A stretch of DNA of 64,000 nt from Variovorax sp. RA8 (GTDB lineage: Bacteria > Pseudomonadota > Gammaproteobacteria > Burkholderiales > Burkholderiaceae_C). How positions within the stretch are numbered: position 1 is the first letter of the stretch; each line of letters opens with the position of its first letter. The stretch is from positions 1 to 64,000 of the forward strand of contig NZ_LR594665.1 of the NCBI RefSeq assembly GCF_901827175.1, written 5' to 3'. Under the pieces are notes generated by a model. It did not search any database. It was not told the origin of the DNA and worked only from the letters and a program-made list of their open reading frames with translations. This document shows positions 53,922 through 63,500 of this stretch, one piece after another. A program made the position numbers and the translations under genes.

Positions 53922-54055
53922 AGCTCCGGGTTCTTGGCCAGCAAGTTTTCCTTGCGGAGACGCTTGCGGCCAGACCAGAGGTGGATGTCCAGAGAGACAC
54001 AGACGATGCCGTTGGCTTGCGTCTGTTTGATGTTGAGAACGGCGGGTGCGTTCAT
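53922..54055 (-). pseudogene. 5' fragment of a DUF3150-like gene cut by IS1071
   Basis: The minus strand reads MNAPAVLNIKQTQANGIVCV then SLDIHLWSGRKRLRKENLL, matching the N-terminus of the DUF3150 family found on integrative elements and large plasmids, and stops at the IS1071 end after 44 residues. A GGAG ribosome-type site precedes the ATG. It indicates that this part of the composite came from an integrative element. Confidence 0.6.
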
Positions 54056-54346
54056 GTGGGTACTCCAAAAGAGGAGCGGGAACCCACTACCCCTTGCGGG
54101 AATGTGAATTCCCGCTGGGGTTGACAGTTAAATGCAAGCGCTAAGACCTGCGGACGGAAGAACCGAACGAGCCGATCTTAGGGGAAGGACTCGGGCCCCG
54201 CAATCGAACCGGACCAGGCCTGTGGCAACATAAAGCCACGTCGCCCTACCCCGCCCAAGCACACCACCTGGTTACTCCACCATGCCCGCAACGCACGCAC
54301 TGAGCCTCACCCTTCACATCGACCGCCTGGCCAAGGGGCACTATCA
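54056..54346. other. Non-coding segment with a possible truncated gene start
   Basis: Upstream region of the DUF3150 fragment. An ATG at 54282 opens 22 codons (MPATHALSLTLHIDRLAKGHY) that run into the Tn21-type inverted repeat at 54347; this may be the start of another gene cut by the transposon, but I do not recognise it. Confidence 0.4.
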
Positions 54347-54379
54347 GGGGTCATCTCAGAAAACGGAAAATAAAGCACG

Positions 54380-57349
54380 CTAAGCCGGTTGCAACGGTCG
54401 TAGCGGCCTGAACTTGCCCGCGCCGATCTTTGCGCTGCTGCGCCAGAGGTAATCGCCGGTCAGGTTGATGTGCTCCCAGCCGAGCGGCGACAGGTATTGC
54501 AATAGCGTGTCATCGACAGCATGCCCGTTGCCACGCAACGCATGTGCTGCGCGCTCCAAATAGACCGTGTTCCACAACACGACGGCCGCCGTGACCAGGT
54601 TGAGGCCGCTGGCCCGGTAGCGCTGCTGCTCGAAGCTGCGGTCGCGGATTTCGCCCAGCCGATTGAAGAATACGGCGCGGGCCAGCGCGTTGCGCGCTTC
54701 GCCCTTGTTGAGTCCGGCGTGGACGCGGCGGCGCAGCTCCACGCTTTGCAACCAGTCCAGGATGAACAGCGTGCGTTCGATGCGCCCCAGCTCGCGCAGG
54801 GCGACGGCTAAGCCGTTCTGGCGCGGATAGCTGCCGAGTTTCCGAAGCATCAGCGAGGCTGTCACCGTGCCCTGCTTGATCGAGGTGGCCAGCCGCAGAA
54901 TTTCATCCCAGTGGGCACGAATAGCCTTGATGTTCAGCCTGTCGCTGCTAATCATCGGTTTGAGCGCGTCATAGGCGGTATCCCCCTTGGGGATGAACAG
55001 CTTGGTGTCGCCCAGGTCACGGATGCGCGGCGCAAAGCGGAAGCCCAGGAGATGCATCAGGGCAAAGACGTGATCGGTGAAGCCTGCCGTGTCGGTGTAG
55101 TGTTCCTCGATGCGCAGGTCGGACTCGTGGTACAGCAGGCCGTCAAGTACATAGGTCGAGTCGCGCACGCCGACATTGACCACCTTGGTGTGGAACGGCG
55201 CGTACTGGTCGGATATATGGGTGTAGAAGGTTCGCCCAGGGCTGCTGCCATATTTCGGGTTGATGTGACCGGTACTCTCGGCCTTGCTCCCGGTTCGGAA
55301 GTTCTGGCCGTCCGACGATGACGTGGTGCCGTCGCCCCAGTGTTCGGCGAAGGGATGCCGGAATTGGGCGTTCACCAACTCGGCCAGCGCTGTCGAATAG
55401 GTTTCGTCGCGGGTATGCCAGGCTTGTAGCCAGGCGAGCTTGGCGTAGGTCGTGCCGGGGCAGGACTCGGCCATCTTGGTCAGGCCCAGGTTGATCGCGT
55501 CGGCCAGGATGGTGGTCAACAGCAGATTTTTGTCCTTGGCCAGATCGCCCGATTTCAGGTGCGTGAAGTGGCGGGTGAAGCCCGTCCACTCATCGACTTC
55601 GAGCAGCAGTTCGGTGATCTTGACGTGTGGCAGGATCATGGCTGTCTGGTCGATCAGCGCCTGCGCGGTGTCGGGTACCGCCGCATCCAGCGGCGTGATC
55701 TTCAGGCCCGACTCGGTGATGATCGCATTCGGCAGGTCGTTGGCCGCTGCCATGCGGTTGACCGTGGCAAGCTGCGCTTCAAGCAGCGTCAGGCGGTCGT
55801 GCAGGTACTGGTCGCAGTCGGTGGCCACGGCCAGCGGCAATGCGCTGGACTGCTTGAGGCTGGCGAACTTCGCGGGCGGCACCAGGTAGTCCTCGAAGTC
55901 CTTGAACTGGCGCGATCCCTGCACCCAGATGTCGCCCGAGCGCAGCGAGTTCTTCAGCTCGGACAGCGCGCACAGCTCGTAGTAGCGCCGGTCGATACCC
56001 GCGTCAGTCATCACCAGCTTCTGCCAGCGCGGCTTGATGAAGTCGGTCGGGGCATCGGCAGGCACTTTGCGGGCGTTGTCGGTGTTCATGCCGCGCAGCA
56101 CCTCGATGGCGTCCAGCACGTCCTTGGCGGCGGGCGCGGCTCGCAGCTTGAGCACGTCGAGGAATTCCGGCGCGTAGCGGCGCAAGGTGGCGTAGCTCTC
56201 GCCGATACGGTGCAGGAAATCGAAGTCATCGGGCTGCGCGAGCTTTTGCGCCTCAGTGACGCTCTCGGCGAAGGCATCCCAGGACATGACGGCCTCGATG
56301 GCAGCGAACGGGTCGCGGCCCGACTGCTTGGCGTCGATCAGCGCCTGCCCAATGCGCCCGTACAGGCGCACCTTGGCGTTGATAGCCTTGCCGGATGCCT
56401 GGAACTGCTGCTGATGTTTGTTTTTGGCGGCGTTGAACAGCTTGCCCAGGATGCGGTCGTGCAGGTCGATGATTTCGTCGGTGACCGTAGCCATGCCCTC
56501 GATGGCCAGCGCCACGAGAGTGGCGTAGCGCCGTTGCGGCTCGAACTTGGACAGGTCGGCAGGCGTCATCTGGCCGCCCTCACGGGCGATCTTGAGCAAG
56601 CGATTCTGGTGAACCAACCGCTCGCTGCCGGGCGGCAGATCGAGCGCCTACCAGGCTTTGAGGCGCTCAATGTGTTCGAGCATGTGGCGCGAGTTCGGTT
56701 TGGCGGGCGACTGGCGCAGCCAGGCCAGCCAGGTCGTCTTGCCGTTGTCGCGGCGTTTCAGCAAATCGTCGAGGCGATGCCTGTGCCCGTTCGACAATGG
56801 TTCGGACAGCGCTTCGTAGATACGCCGGTTGGCGCGGGTAATGGCCTCGGCACTGGCGCGCTCAATGGCGTTGAGTGCGGGCAGGATGATCGACTGCCGC
56901 CGCAGATGCTCAATCAGTGCACTGGCCAGCACGATGCCTTTGTCGGTTTGCATGGCCAGCTCGGTCAGCGTGTGCACGGCCTGCCGGTAGTGGCTCATCG
57001 TGAACGGCTGGAAGCCGAACACCGTTTGCAGTTCGACCAGGTGCTCGCGCCGGGTCTGCTCCCGCTGCCCGTAGTCGTCCCAGCTTTCGACGCCGACCTT
57101 GAGCTGGTCGGCGACCAGTTTCAGTAGGGGCAAAGACGGCGCCTGATCGACACCAAGGAAGATTCCGGGAAAGCGCAGGTAGCAGAGCTGGACGGCAAAG
57201 CCCAAGCGATTCGCAGGCCCGCGCCGCTGCCGGATAATGGAGAGATCGGTATCGCTGAACGTGTAATGTCGAATTAGGTCGTCCTTGGTGTCCGGCAACG
57301 CCAGCAGGCTTTCCCGCTCGGCGGCGGACAGTATGGAACGACGAGGCAT
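54380..57349 (-). pseudogene. tnpA: Tn21-type transposase with an amber stop
   Basis: The reading frame would encode a 989-residue Tn3-family transposase nearly identical to that of Tn21. A TAG at 56648-56650 interrupts it at residue 234 (LKAW-stop-ALDLP, where the Tn21 protein has Gln), so one C-to-T change explains it. The two halves remain in the same frame. The downstream part could restart at the ATG near 56617 but would lack the DNA-binding N-terminus. Confidence 0.9.
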
Positions 57350-57351
57350 AT

Positions 57352-57912
57352 TTATTGATCCAATCTCAAGTATTGATACAGGGTCTCCCGGCTGACACCA
57401 AATTCACGTGCCAGCTTCGCTTTTTGTTCGCCGGCGGCGGCCCGCTGCCGCAGCTCGGCTACCTGTTCTGGCGACAGCGCTTTCTTGCGGCCCCGGTAGG
57501 CTCCGCGCTGTCTGGCGAGCGCGATGCCTTCCCTCTGCCGCTCGCGGATCAAGGCCCGCTCGAATTCGGCGAACGCCCCCATGACCGACAGCATCAGGTT
57601 CGCCATCGGTGAATCCTCGCCGGTGAAGGTCAGGCTTTCCTTGACGAACTCGATGCGCACGCCGCGCTTGGTCAGCTTTTGTACGAGGCGGCGCAAGTCA
57701 TCGAGGTTGCGCGCCAAGCGATCCATGCTGTGAACCACCACGGTGTCGCCTTCGCGCACGAAGGCCAGCAGCGAATCAAGCTCGGGCCGCTGGGTGTCCT
57801 TGCCCGACGCCTTGTCGGTGAACACCCTGCCGACTTCGACATGCTCCAGTTGCCGCTCCGGGTTCTGGTCGAAGCTGCTGACCCGGACGTAGCCGATGCG
57901 TTGACCCTGCAA
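57352..57912 (-). CDS. tnpR: Tn21-type serine resolvase TnpR
   Basis: A 186-residue resolvase with Ser in YVRVSSFDQNPERQLE and a C-terminal helix-turn-helix (TKLAREFG-like AKLAREFGVSRETLYQYLR). The likely start is TTG at 57912, preceded by GGAGGT and giving the family length; the ATG 23 codons upstream would add unrelated residues. It is intact and might still act on the adjacent res region. Confidence 0.9.
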   Translation of the reverse strand: MQGQRIGYVRVSSFDQNPERQLEHVEVGRVFTDKASGKDTQRPELDSLLAFVREGDTVVVHSMDRLARNLDDLRRLVQKLTKRGVRIEFVKESLTFTGEDSPMANLMLSVMGAFAEFERALIRERQREGIALARQRGAYRGRKKALSPEQVAELRQRAAAGEQKAKLAREFGVSRETLYQYLRLDQ

Positions 57913-58113
57913 GATACCTCCAAATACGAAAGTGTCAGGAAGAAATCTATGACCTTTCGCCGCAGGTGTCAAGAAACACAAAAGTTAACTCTATTCTGAC
58001 GTTGCTGGGTGGCTTCTCCTGACATCAGGATAGGGTATAGATCAGGTTGACGCCCCAACTCTGGGTTTCGGCTCCCGGCCAGGAGCGGCCGACCGTCAAA
58101 CGGGTAAGCAGTC
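57913..58113. promoter_or_regulatory. Probable res region upstream of tnpR
   Basis: 200 bp between tnpR and the qac cassette with paired short repeats such as GTGTCA (57931, 57968) and CTGACATCAGG (58018-58028). This is the usual place for the Tn21-type res site and the divergent tnpR promoter. Subsites were not mapped. Confidence 0.5.
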
Positions 58114-58212
58114 GCTCAACGTTTGACGTGAGGGGCCGCCGTAGCGGCGAAGCCGCGAAGGGAACCCGCAAGCGCAGCTTGTGGGCGGTCCCTCTCGACG
58201 GAATGGTTAGAT
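58114..58212 (-). repeat. attC site of the qac cassette
   Basis: On the minus strand it begins ATCTAAC (58212-58206) and ends GTTGAGC (58120-58114), the RYYYAAC and GTTRRRY core sites. The ~99 bp between can fold into the long imperfect hairpin typical of attC. It lies just after the qac stop. Confidence 0.82.
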
Positions 58213-58221
58213 GCGACCGTT

Positions 58222-58554
58222 TTAGTGAACACTTGCCTTAGATAGCAAGTTGAGCACAGCAACGCCGCTGATAATGAAGCCGACACCAACAAATCCCCAC
58301 ATATCTAGTTTTTGACCATGCAAAACCCATGCAATCGCAGTGACCAAGACGATCCCGAGGCCCGACCAAACTGCGTAGGCGATTCCAACAGGAATCGATT
58401 TGAGTGTCAGCGACAGGAAATAAAAAGCAGCAGCGTATCCCGCTACGACGATAAAAGACGGTACTAACCTAGTAAAGCCCTCACTAGACTTGAGCGCAGA
58501 GGTTGCAATGACCTCAGAAATAATGGCCGTAGCCAGAAATAACCAATTTTTCAA
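58222..58554 (-). CDS. Small multidrug resistance efflux pump, QacE/F/H type
   Basis: A 110-residue SMR transporter with four membrane segments that expels quaternary ammonium biocides by proton exchange. The essential Glu14 lies in [15 protein letters not shown]. The start is TTG at 58554 after GGAG, giving [11 protein letters not shown] and the exact family length. The gene is AT-richer than its neighbours and flanked by a core site at 58651-58657 and an attC, so it is an integron cassette (58120-58656). The exact allele (qacF, G, H or K) cannot be named with certainty. Confidence 0.9.
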   Translation of the reverse strand: MKNWLFLATAIISEVIATSALKSSEGFTRLVPSFIVVAGYAAAFYFLSLTLKSIPVGIAYAVWSGLGIVLVTAIAWVLHGQKLDMWGFVGVGFIISGVAVLNLLSKASVH

Positions 58555-58656
58555 AATATTTCTCCATGGAGTTCCGCGAAGAAATTTTAGGTTCGATTTA
58601 AGAAAACAAACAGTCTTGTTGCTGGCCGAAATTTGTGCGCACAGCAAAGCATCTAA

Positions 58657-58771
58657 CTTATGGTTTATCTGACCAAACACCGGATACCCACAACCGTGGT
58701 CGTTAAACAATGTCGCACGGCACCCAAAAAAAGTGTTTGAAATCAATTCTGTAAAGCATCATACTGGATGC
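58657..58771. promoter_or_regulatory. attI-type integration site and integrase promoter region
   Basis: Lies between the integrase start and the cassette boundary GTTAGAT (minus strand, 58657-58651). By position it contains attI and the promoters for intI and the cassette. The cassette promoter probably lies within the intI gene. Confidence 0.65.
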
Positions 58772-59051
58772 ATGAACAGGTATAACAGAAATGACAAACC
58801 TGACTGGGTCCCTCCCCGATCCATCAAGCTGCTCGATCAGGTGCGCGAACGGGTTCGCTACCTGCATTACAGCCTACAGACCGAGAAGGCTTATGTCTAC
58901 TGGGCCAAGGCATTTGTGTTGTGGACGGCCCGCAGCCATGGTGGGTTTCGACATCCGCGCGAAATGGGGCAAGCTGAAGTCGAGGGTTTTCTGACCATGC
59001 TCGCCACCGAGAAGCAAGTGGCGCCGGCCACCCACCGGCAGGCGCTCAACG
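58772..59051 (+). pseudogene. intI3: Truncated class 3-like integron integrase
   Basis: The N-terminal ~93 residues of a tyrosine integrase, [17 protein letters not shown] then [20 protein letters not shown], closest in my recollection to IntI3 rather than IntI1 (which starts MKTATAPLPPLRSVKVLDQ). After HRQALN the frame enters an IS21-type end and stops at 59074. All catalytic residues (R, H, R, H, Y) are missing, so the protein is dead, but the attI side and cassette promoter may survive. Confidence 0.75.
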
Positions 59052-59768
59052 TGTTGGCGCCGATTCAAAATTGAGCCACCGTGCCGATTGAATTTTGAGC
59101 CAGGGCTAATGGCCAACCTGTGAAGGTCGGCTGTGGATAAGTGTAGTGCCTTGGGTCGGTTTTGGTCTCCTTGGTGATCGAGCTCGGTGGTCGTCCGTTG
59201 AGGGTAAGCCGCGCAGGGCGAAGCCCGTAGCGGCTTGCCCTTGAACCGCTCAGAACGGCTCAGCCTTCTTGGCCTGTTCGCGTGCCTTGATGCGTTTCTT
59301 GGCCACGGCTGTGCTGTGCATGAACCTGTGGGACTCGTTGCCCGTCTCGACGATGTGGCAGTGGTGCGTGAGTCGATCCAGCAGTGCCGTGGTCATCTTG
59401 GCATCGCCGAACACGCTGGACCATTCCTTGAAGTCCAGGTTGGTGGTGATCATCACGCTGGTCTGCTCGTAGAGCTTGCTCAGCAGGTGGAACAGCAAGG
59501 CGCCGCCTGCCTGGCTGAAGGGCAGGTAGCCCAGCTCATCAAGGATGACCAGGTCCATGCGCTGCAAGCTCGCTGCGATGCGGCCTGCCTTGCCTTGGGC
59601 CTTCTCCTGCTCCAGTGCGTTGACCAGGTCCACCGTGGAGTAAAACCGCACGCGTGAGCCATGGCGCGTGATGCCCGCCACGCCGATGGCCGTGGCCAGA
59701 TGCGTCTTGCCCGTGCCGGGGCCACCCACCAGCACCACGTTGTGCGCCTGCTCGGTGAACGCCATGCT
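59052..59768 (-). mobile_element. IS21-family element fragment
   Basis: The end with repeated AAAATTGAGCCA / AATTTTGAGCC motifs (59063-59102) starts exactly where intI breaks off (59052, TGTTGGCG). The fragment continues into istB and is cut by IS1071 copy 3 at 59769, losing istA and the other end. Confidence 0.75.
59250..59768 (-). pseudogene. istB: 3' part of istB, IS21 helper ATPase
   Basis: About 172 residues of an IstB/DnaC-like ATPase: Walker [10 protein letters not shown], Walker [12 protein letters not shown]. The normal protein has about 250 residues; the N-terminal ~80 were removed by the IS1071 insertion. It ends KKAEPF. Confidence 0.82.
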
Positions 59769-62700
59769 GGGGTCTCCTCGTTTTCAGTGCAATAAGTGAC
59801 GGTACGCAAAGCTAGCACTGGCGCGGGGGTGGTCTGGGTAGACCGTTGATTTCATTGACTTTCCTGTTCGCTTTGTAAACGGGTATGGTGGCCTCCCACT
59901 TTTGAGGTTCACGATGCAGGGTTGGCACACAACGTTTTTGGGGATGCGTGGGCTCCCCCGCGATATCAGCGACTTCGAGATGAAGGCATTTTTCACCTTC
60001 GATGGTGCCGAGCGCGACGCAATCAATGCACGCCGAGGTGATTCCCACAAGCTTGGTCTGGCGCTCCATATTGGTTTCCTGCGCATGAGTGGGCGTTTGC
60101 TCGGTGCCTTTCGGGTAATTCCAGTAGCCTTGTGGCGCCACCTTGGCAACGAGCTTGGCATTGCAGCACCAGAAGTCGCCTCGCTGAGAGCCATGTATGA
60201 ACGCGGGCGCACGCTATTCGATCACCAACAAGTAGCCTGCACGGTCCTTGGATTCCAGTGGATGAGCGAGCACCAGCGCCGCTCACTGGTACGTGAACTG
60301 CGCGACGAAGTGGCGCGCTGCGCCGACCGCGATCAGCTACTCGTGCGGGCGCGTCAATGGCTGTACAAGAACAAGCTGGTGATCGTGCACGAGCGGGCAA
60401 TTCGGACACTGATTGCGGCGGCACTTGCCCAGCTTGAAGTTGAAACAGGCACCGCCATCGCCGCCAGCGTTGATCCAGCAACACTTGATCGCTGGCGAGC
60501 CTCAGTTTCAGAGCTGCGCCCAGATGGACAAACCCAGCAGAGTTGGCTATGGGCTGCACCGGCGAAACACTCAACCCGCCAAATCAGCGAGGTACTGGAG
60601 CGCATCGACCTGCTTTACACGCTGGACGTTCATAAGCACCTGGCAGACATCCCCGATCTCATCTTGCGCCGCTACGCGCGCCGACTTGTCTCCAGGCCGC
60701 CCTCAGCCGGAGCCAAGATCAAAGAGCCAGCGCGCACCGTGGAGGTCGCATGCTTTCTTCGGTATTGCCTGTTCACCACCACAGACCAGTTGATCCTTAT
60801 GGTGCAGCGCCGGATCGCCGATCTGTGGCGTCAGGCTGCCGCCGATGTCCCCGCTACCGTCAATTGGGCCGCAATGTACAAAACGCTGCTCGGCGAACTT
60901 GTTGCCTTGAGCGCGCAAGGTGCGGTGCCAGATGCTGAGTTGCGTGCCCGTCTTGAAGCCTTGATCACCGAAACCCAGAAACGCAAACCACCGAGCAGGG
61001 CCTCCCTGGTCCGCGAGGGATTGATTGATGGAATTCGCCCCGTGCGGTCGTTGCTCGTCGCCATTGCAAAGCTGCCCTGGCAGGCCACCGGCGAGCATCC
61101 TGCCATCGAGTACCTTGCCAAGCTGCAAGCTTTATATCTCAAAGGATCCAGAAAGCTGCCAGTTGAAGTGGTGGCACCAAGTCTGGGAATGATCTGGCAG
61201 GTTTCGATCTCCAGCCCAGACCGGGAACGGGCGTTTCAGGCGTTGGAGGTGGCCACCCTGTTTGCCCTGCGCCGCGCGGTGCGCAATGGCTCGGTCTGGA
61301 TTGAGCACAGCCTGAGCTTTCGGGGTCGTGCGCGCTTGTTCTTCACGGACGAGCGTTGGCAGGCAGAGTCCAAGAAACACTATGCCCGTCTATCGTTACC
61401 CAGCAAGGCTGCCACTTTCTTGAAGCCTTTGCTGGCCAGAGTAACTGCCGGTGTCGATGCGGTGGCCGCTGCAGCCCGCAGTGGCGTACTGCGCGTGGAT
61501 GATGAACTCCATTTGTCGCCATTGCCCGCAGAGGACGAAGACCCAGAAGTGACCAAGCTGCGCGCGGCTTTGGATCACCGCATCGGTGAGGTTCAATTGC
61601 CGGAAGTGATTCTGGCCGTTGACGCCCAGGTGCGCTTTAGCTGGATCATGCTCGGACGTGAGCCGCGCTCTACCGACGAGCTGCTGATGGTCTATGCCGG
61701 CATCATGGCCCACGGCACCAGTCTGACTGCGGTCGAATGCGCGCGCATGATTCCGCAATTGTCTGCCACCAGCATTCGCCAGGCCATGCGCTGGGCGCGG
61801 GACGAACGGCGTCTGAGCCAGGCCTGCCAGGCTGTGCTGGAATTCATGCAGCGACACCCGATTGCCGCCACCTGGGGGCGGTCCGATTTGGCATCTTCTG
61901 ACATGATGACCATGGAGACCACCAAACGGGTGTGGCAAGCCCGGCTTGATCCTCGGCGCAACACACCTTCCATTGGAATCTACTCCCATGTAAAAGACCG
62001 GTGGGGCATCTTCCATGCGCAGCCCTTTGTGCTCAATGAGCGCCAGGCGGGCGTGGCCATTGAAGGTGTCATCCGCCAAGAAAAGCTGGAGACCAGCCAG
62101 CTTGCTGTGGATACCCATGGCTACACCGACTTTGCCATGTCACATGCCCGTTTGCTTGGTTTTGATCTTTGCCCGCGGTTGAAGGAACTCAAACAGCGCC
62201 ACCTCTTTGTGCCACGCGGCACCAAAGTGCCCGCAGAAATCGCTGCGGTGTGCGAAGCCAATGTCGACGTCGCTTTGATCGAAAAGCATTGGGATAGTCT
62301 GGTGCACCTGGCAGCCTCGGTCATGAGCGGACATGCCAGTGCGGTGGCAGCTCTTGCGCGGTTCGGTTCTGCCGCCCAGGGCGATCCAATCTATGAGGCT
62401 GGCGTGCAATTGGGGCGGTTGCTGCGTACGGCGTTTTTGGCTGACTACTTTGTCAAGGACGCTTTCAGGAACGAGTTGCGCCGGGTGCTCAATCGGGGCG
62501 AGGCTGTTAACGCCCTCAAGCGCGCCATTTATACCGGCCGGATCAGCCCGGCGCAGGCCAAACGTGTCGATGAAATGCAGGCTGTGGCCGATGCGTTGAG
62601 CCTGATGGCCAACATCGTGATGGCGTGGAATACCTCACAGATGCAGGCGGTCCTGGATCGCTGGTCGAACCGCCGCCAGGTCATTCCACCGGAACTGATC

Positions 62701-62972
62701 GGGAAGATTGCGCCCACCAGGCTGGAGAGCATCAACTTGCGGGGTGTGTTTCGCTTCCCGGTTGACCGCTATGCTGACCAAATCCTGCCTTCGCGGCCAA
62801 ATGCATCGATAACTGGCACCAATGGATGAAACCGACCACGGTTTGACGCCACGAATCGCAGATTTGAAAGTGAACAGGAAAGTCAATGAAATCAACGATC
62901 TACCAACACCACCTCCGCGCCAGTGCTAGCTTTTCGTACCGTCACTTATTGCACTGAAAACGAGGAGACCCC
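59769..62972 (+). mobile_element. IS1071 copy 3
   Basis: Complete 3204 bp element in the same direction as copy 1, right boundary of the composite. Left flank ATGCT (inside istB), right flank TAGTT, which matches the left flank of copy 1. Confidence 0.95.
59914..62829 (+). CDS. tnpA: IS1071 transposase TnpA, copy 3
   Basis: 971 residues, intact, same protein as copy 2 (Gly10). Confidence 0.95.
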   Translation: MQGWHTTFLGMRGLPRDISDFEMKAFFTFDGAERDAINARRGDSHKLGLALHIGFLRMSGRLLGAFRVIPVALWRHLGNELGIAAPEVASLRAMYERGRTLFDHQQVACTVLGFQWMSEHQRRSLVRELRDEVARCADRDQLLVRARQWLYKNKLVIVHERAIRTLIAAALAQLEVETGTAIAASVDPATLDRWRASVSELRPDGQTQQSWLWAAPAKHSTRQISEVLERIDLLYTLDVHKHLADIPDLILRRYARRLVSRPPSAGAKIKEPARTVEVACFLRYCLFTTTDQLILMVQRRIADLWRQAAADVPATVNWAAMYKTLLGELVALSAQGAVPDAELRARLEALITETQKRKPPSRASLVREGLIDGIRPVRSLLVAIAKLPWQATGEHPAIEYLAKLQALYLKGSRKLPVEVVAPSLGMIWQVSISSPDRERAFQALEVATLFALRRAVRNGSVWIEHSLSFRGRARLFFTDERWQAESKKHYARLSLPSKAATFLKPLLARVTAGVDAVAAAARSGVLRVDDELHLSPLPAEDEDPEVTKLRAALDHRIGEVQLPEVILAVDAQVRFSWIMLGREPRSTDELLMVYAGIMAHGTSLTAVECARMIPQLSATSIRQAMRWARDERRLSQACQAVLEFMQRHPIAATWGRSDLASSDMMTMETTKRVWQARLDPRRNTPSIGIYSHVKDRWGIFHAQPFVLNERQAGVAIEGVIRQEKLETSQLAVDTHGYTDFAMSHARLLGFDLCPRLKELKQRHLFVPRGTKVPAEIAAVCEANVDVALIEKHWDSLVHLAASVMSGHASAVAALARFGSAAQGDPIYEAGVQLGRLLRTAFLADYFVKDAFRNELRRVLNRGEAVNALKRAIYTGRISPAQAKRVDEMQAVADALSLMANIVMAWNTSQMQAVLDRWSNRRQVIPPELIGKIAPTRLESINLRGVFRFPVDRYADQILPSRPNASITGTNG

Positions 62973-63100
62973 TAGTTGTAGCGAATGGTGTGCAGTCGCG
63001 CCGAGCGATGTTCAGTCTGATTCAGCGATGGAAATCACACCAGGTCTGCCGAAGATCCACCCGCGCCCTGTGGGCGGCTTGTGGACAAATCGGCTCACCG
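62973..63100. other. Backbone between composite and oriV
   Basis: Short backbone stretch starting with the second TAGTT. A frame beginning in the IS1071 terminal repeat runs through it to 63192 but encodes nothing known. Confidence 0.5.
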
Positions 63101-63387
63101 TGACACTTGGGGGGCGTTCATTGACACTTGGGGGGCAGAGTACCCCGGCGCACTGCAGACACTTGAGGGGCAAACGTCGGTTTTCAGCCTAGCCAGGCGT
63201 GGCCAAGTGCCTGCAAGCGCTCGCCGCGGTCAAGTTATGCACAGGAACTGTGCATAAGCCTGTGGAAAAGCCCGATTTCTATAGACACTTGAGGGGCGCA
63301 ACCCTAGACACTTGGGGGGCGGCTTCGTTGACACTTGTGGGGCCAACTACAGACATTTGAGGGGCGCACCCTAGACACTTGAGGGGC
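63101..63387 (+). repeat. oriV: oriV iterons (eight direct copies)
   Basis: TrfA-binding iterons of the form TGACACTTGAGGGGC start at 63101, 63122, 63157, 63283, 63306, 63329, 63351 and 63373: three, a gap, then five spaced 22-23 bp apart. Variants have GGGGGGC, TGGGGC or CATTTG. The five-iteron block next to the AT-rich region is the RK2 minimal oriV layout. The 110 bp gap holds DnaA-type boxes. Confidence 0.93.
63235..63257. promoter_or_regulatory. Inverted pair of DnaA-box-like sites in oriV
   Basis: TTATGCACA (63235-63243) and its reverse complement TGTGCATAA (63249-63257), one mismatch each to the DnaA box, in the position of RK2 oriV DnaA boxes between iteron groups. TGTGGAAAA follows at 63261. 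Confidence 0.75.
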
Positions 63388-63500
63388 AGCGGTTTTGCTT
63401 TTTTCTTGGCGTATCAACGACTTACGGCATGTTTTCCGATGCGCTAACCGCTTTATAACCACTTTTTAAACCAAATTTTATAAACCGTAGTTATTAACCT
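63388..63500. other. AT-rich melting region of oriV
   Basis: After the last iteron comes an AT-rich stretch (TTTATAACC, TTTTTAAACC, ATTTTATAAACC at 63450-63487), the expected site of strand opening. It ends in an AAAAAGCACGC hairpin near 63510. Confidence 0.8.

Larger units (their letters stand above)
54347..58113 (-). mobile_element. Tn21-type transposon remnant
   Basis: A 38 bp Tn21-type terminal repeat is at 54347-54384 (GGGGTCATCTCAGAAAACGG and onwards), followed by tnpA and tnpR in the Tn21 order. The opposite terminal repeat was not found; beyond tnpR come a res region and integron DNA, then an IS21 fragment and IS1071. It cannot transpose by itself because tnpA carries a stop and one end is missing. 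Confidence 0.82.
41153..62972. mobile_element. 21.8 kb IS1071-bounded composite transposon
   Basis: The outer ends are complete IS1071 termini in directly repeated copies (41153-44356 and 59769-62972). The five bases TAGTT occur directly before the left end (41148-41152) and directly after the right end (62973-62977), a target-site duplication of the length expected for Tn3-family IS1071. No single inner copy has matching flanks. The unit is therefore best read as one insertion, later elaborated inside or formed by IS1071-mediated exchange. Confidence 0.85.

Noticed and set aside
62923..63192. 89-codon frame running from IS1071 into the oriV side
   Set aside because: It consists of the IS1071 terminal repeat and non-coding backbone with iterons; the product has no meaning beyond the outward-reading end.
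63101..63387. CRISPR-like array
   Set aside because: The regularly spaced 15-mers are TrfA iterons with 7-8 bp spacers, far too short for a CRISPR, and there are no cas genes.
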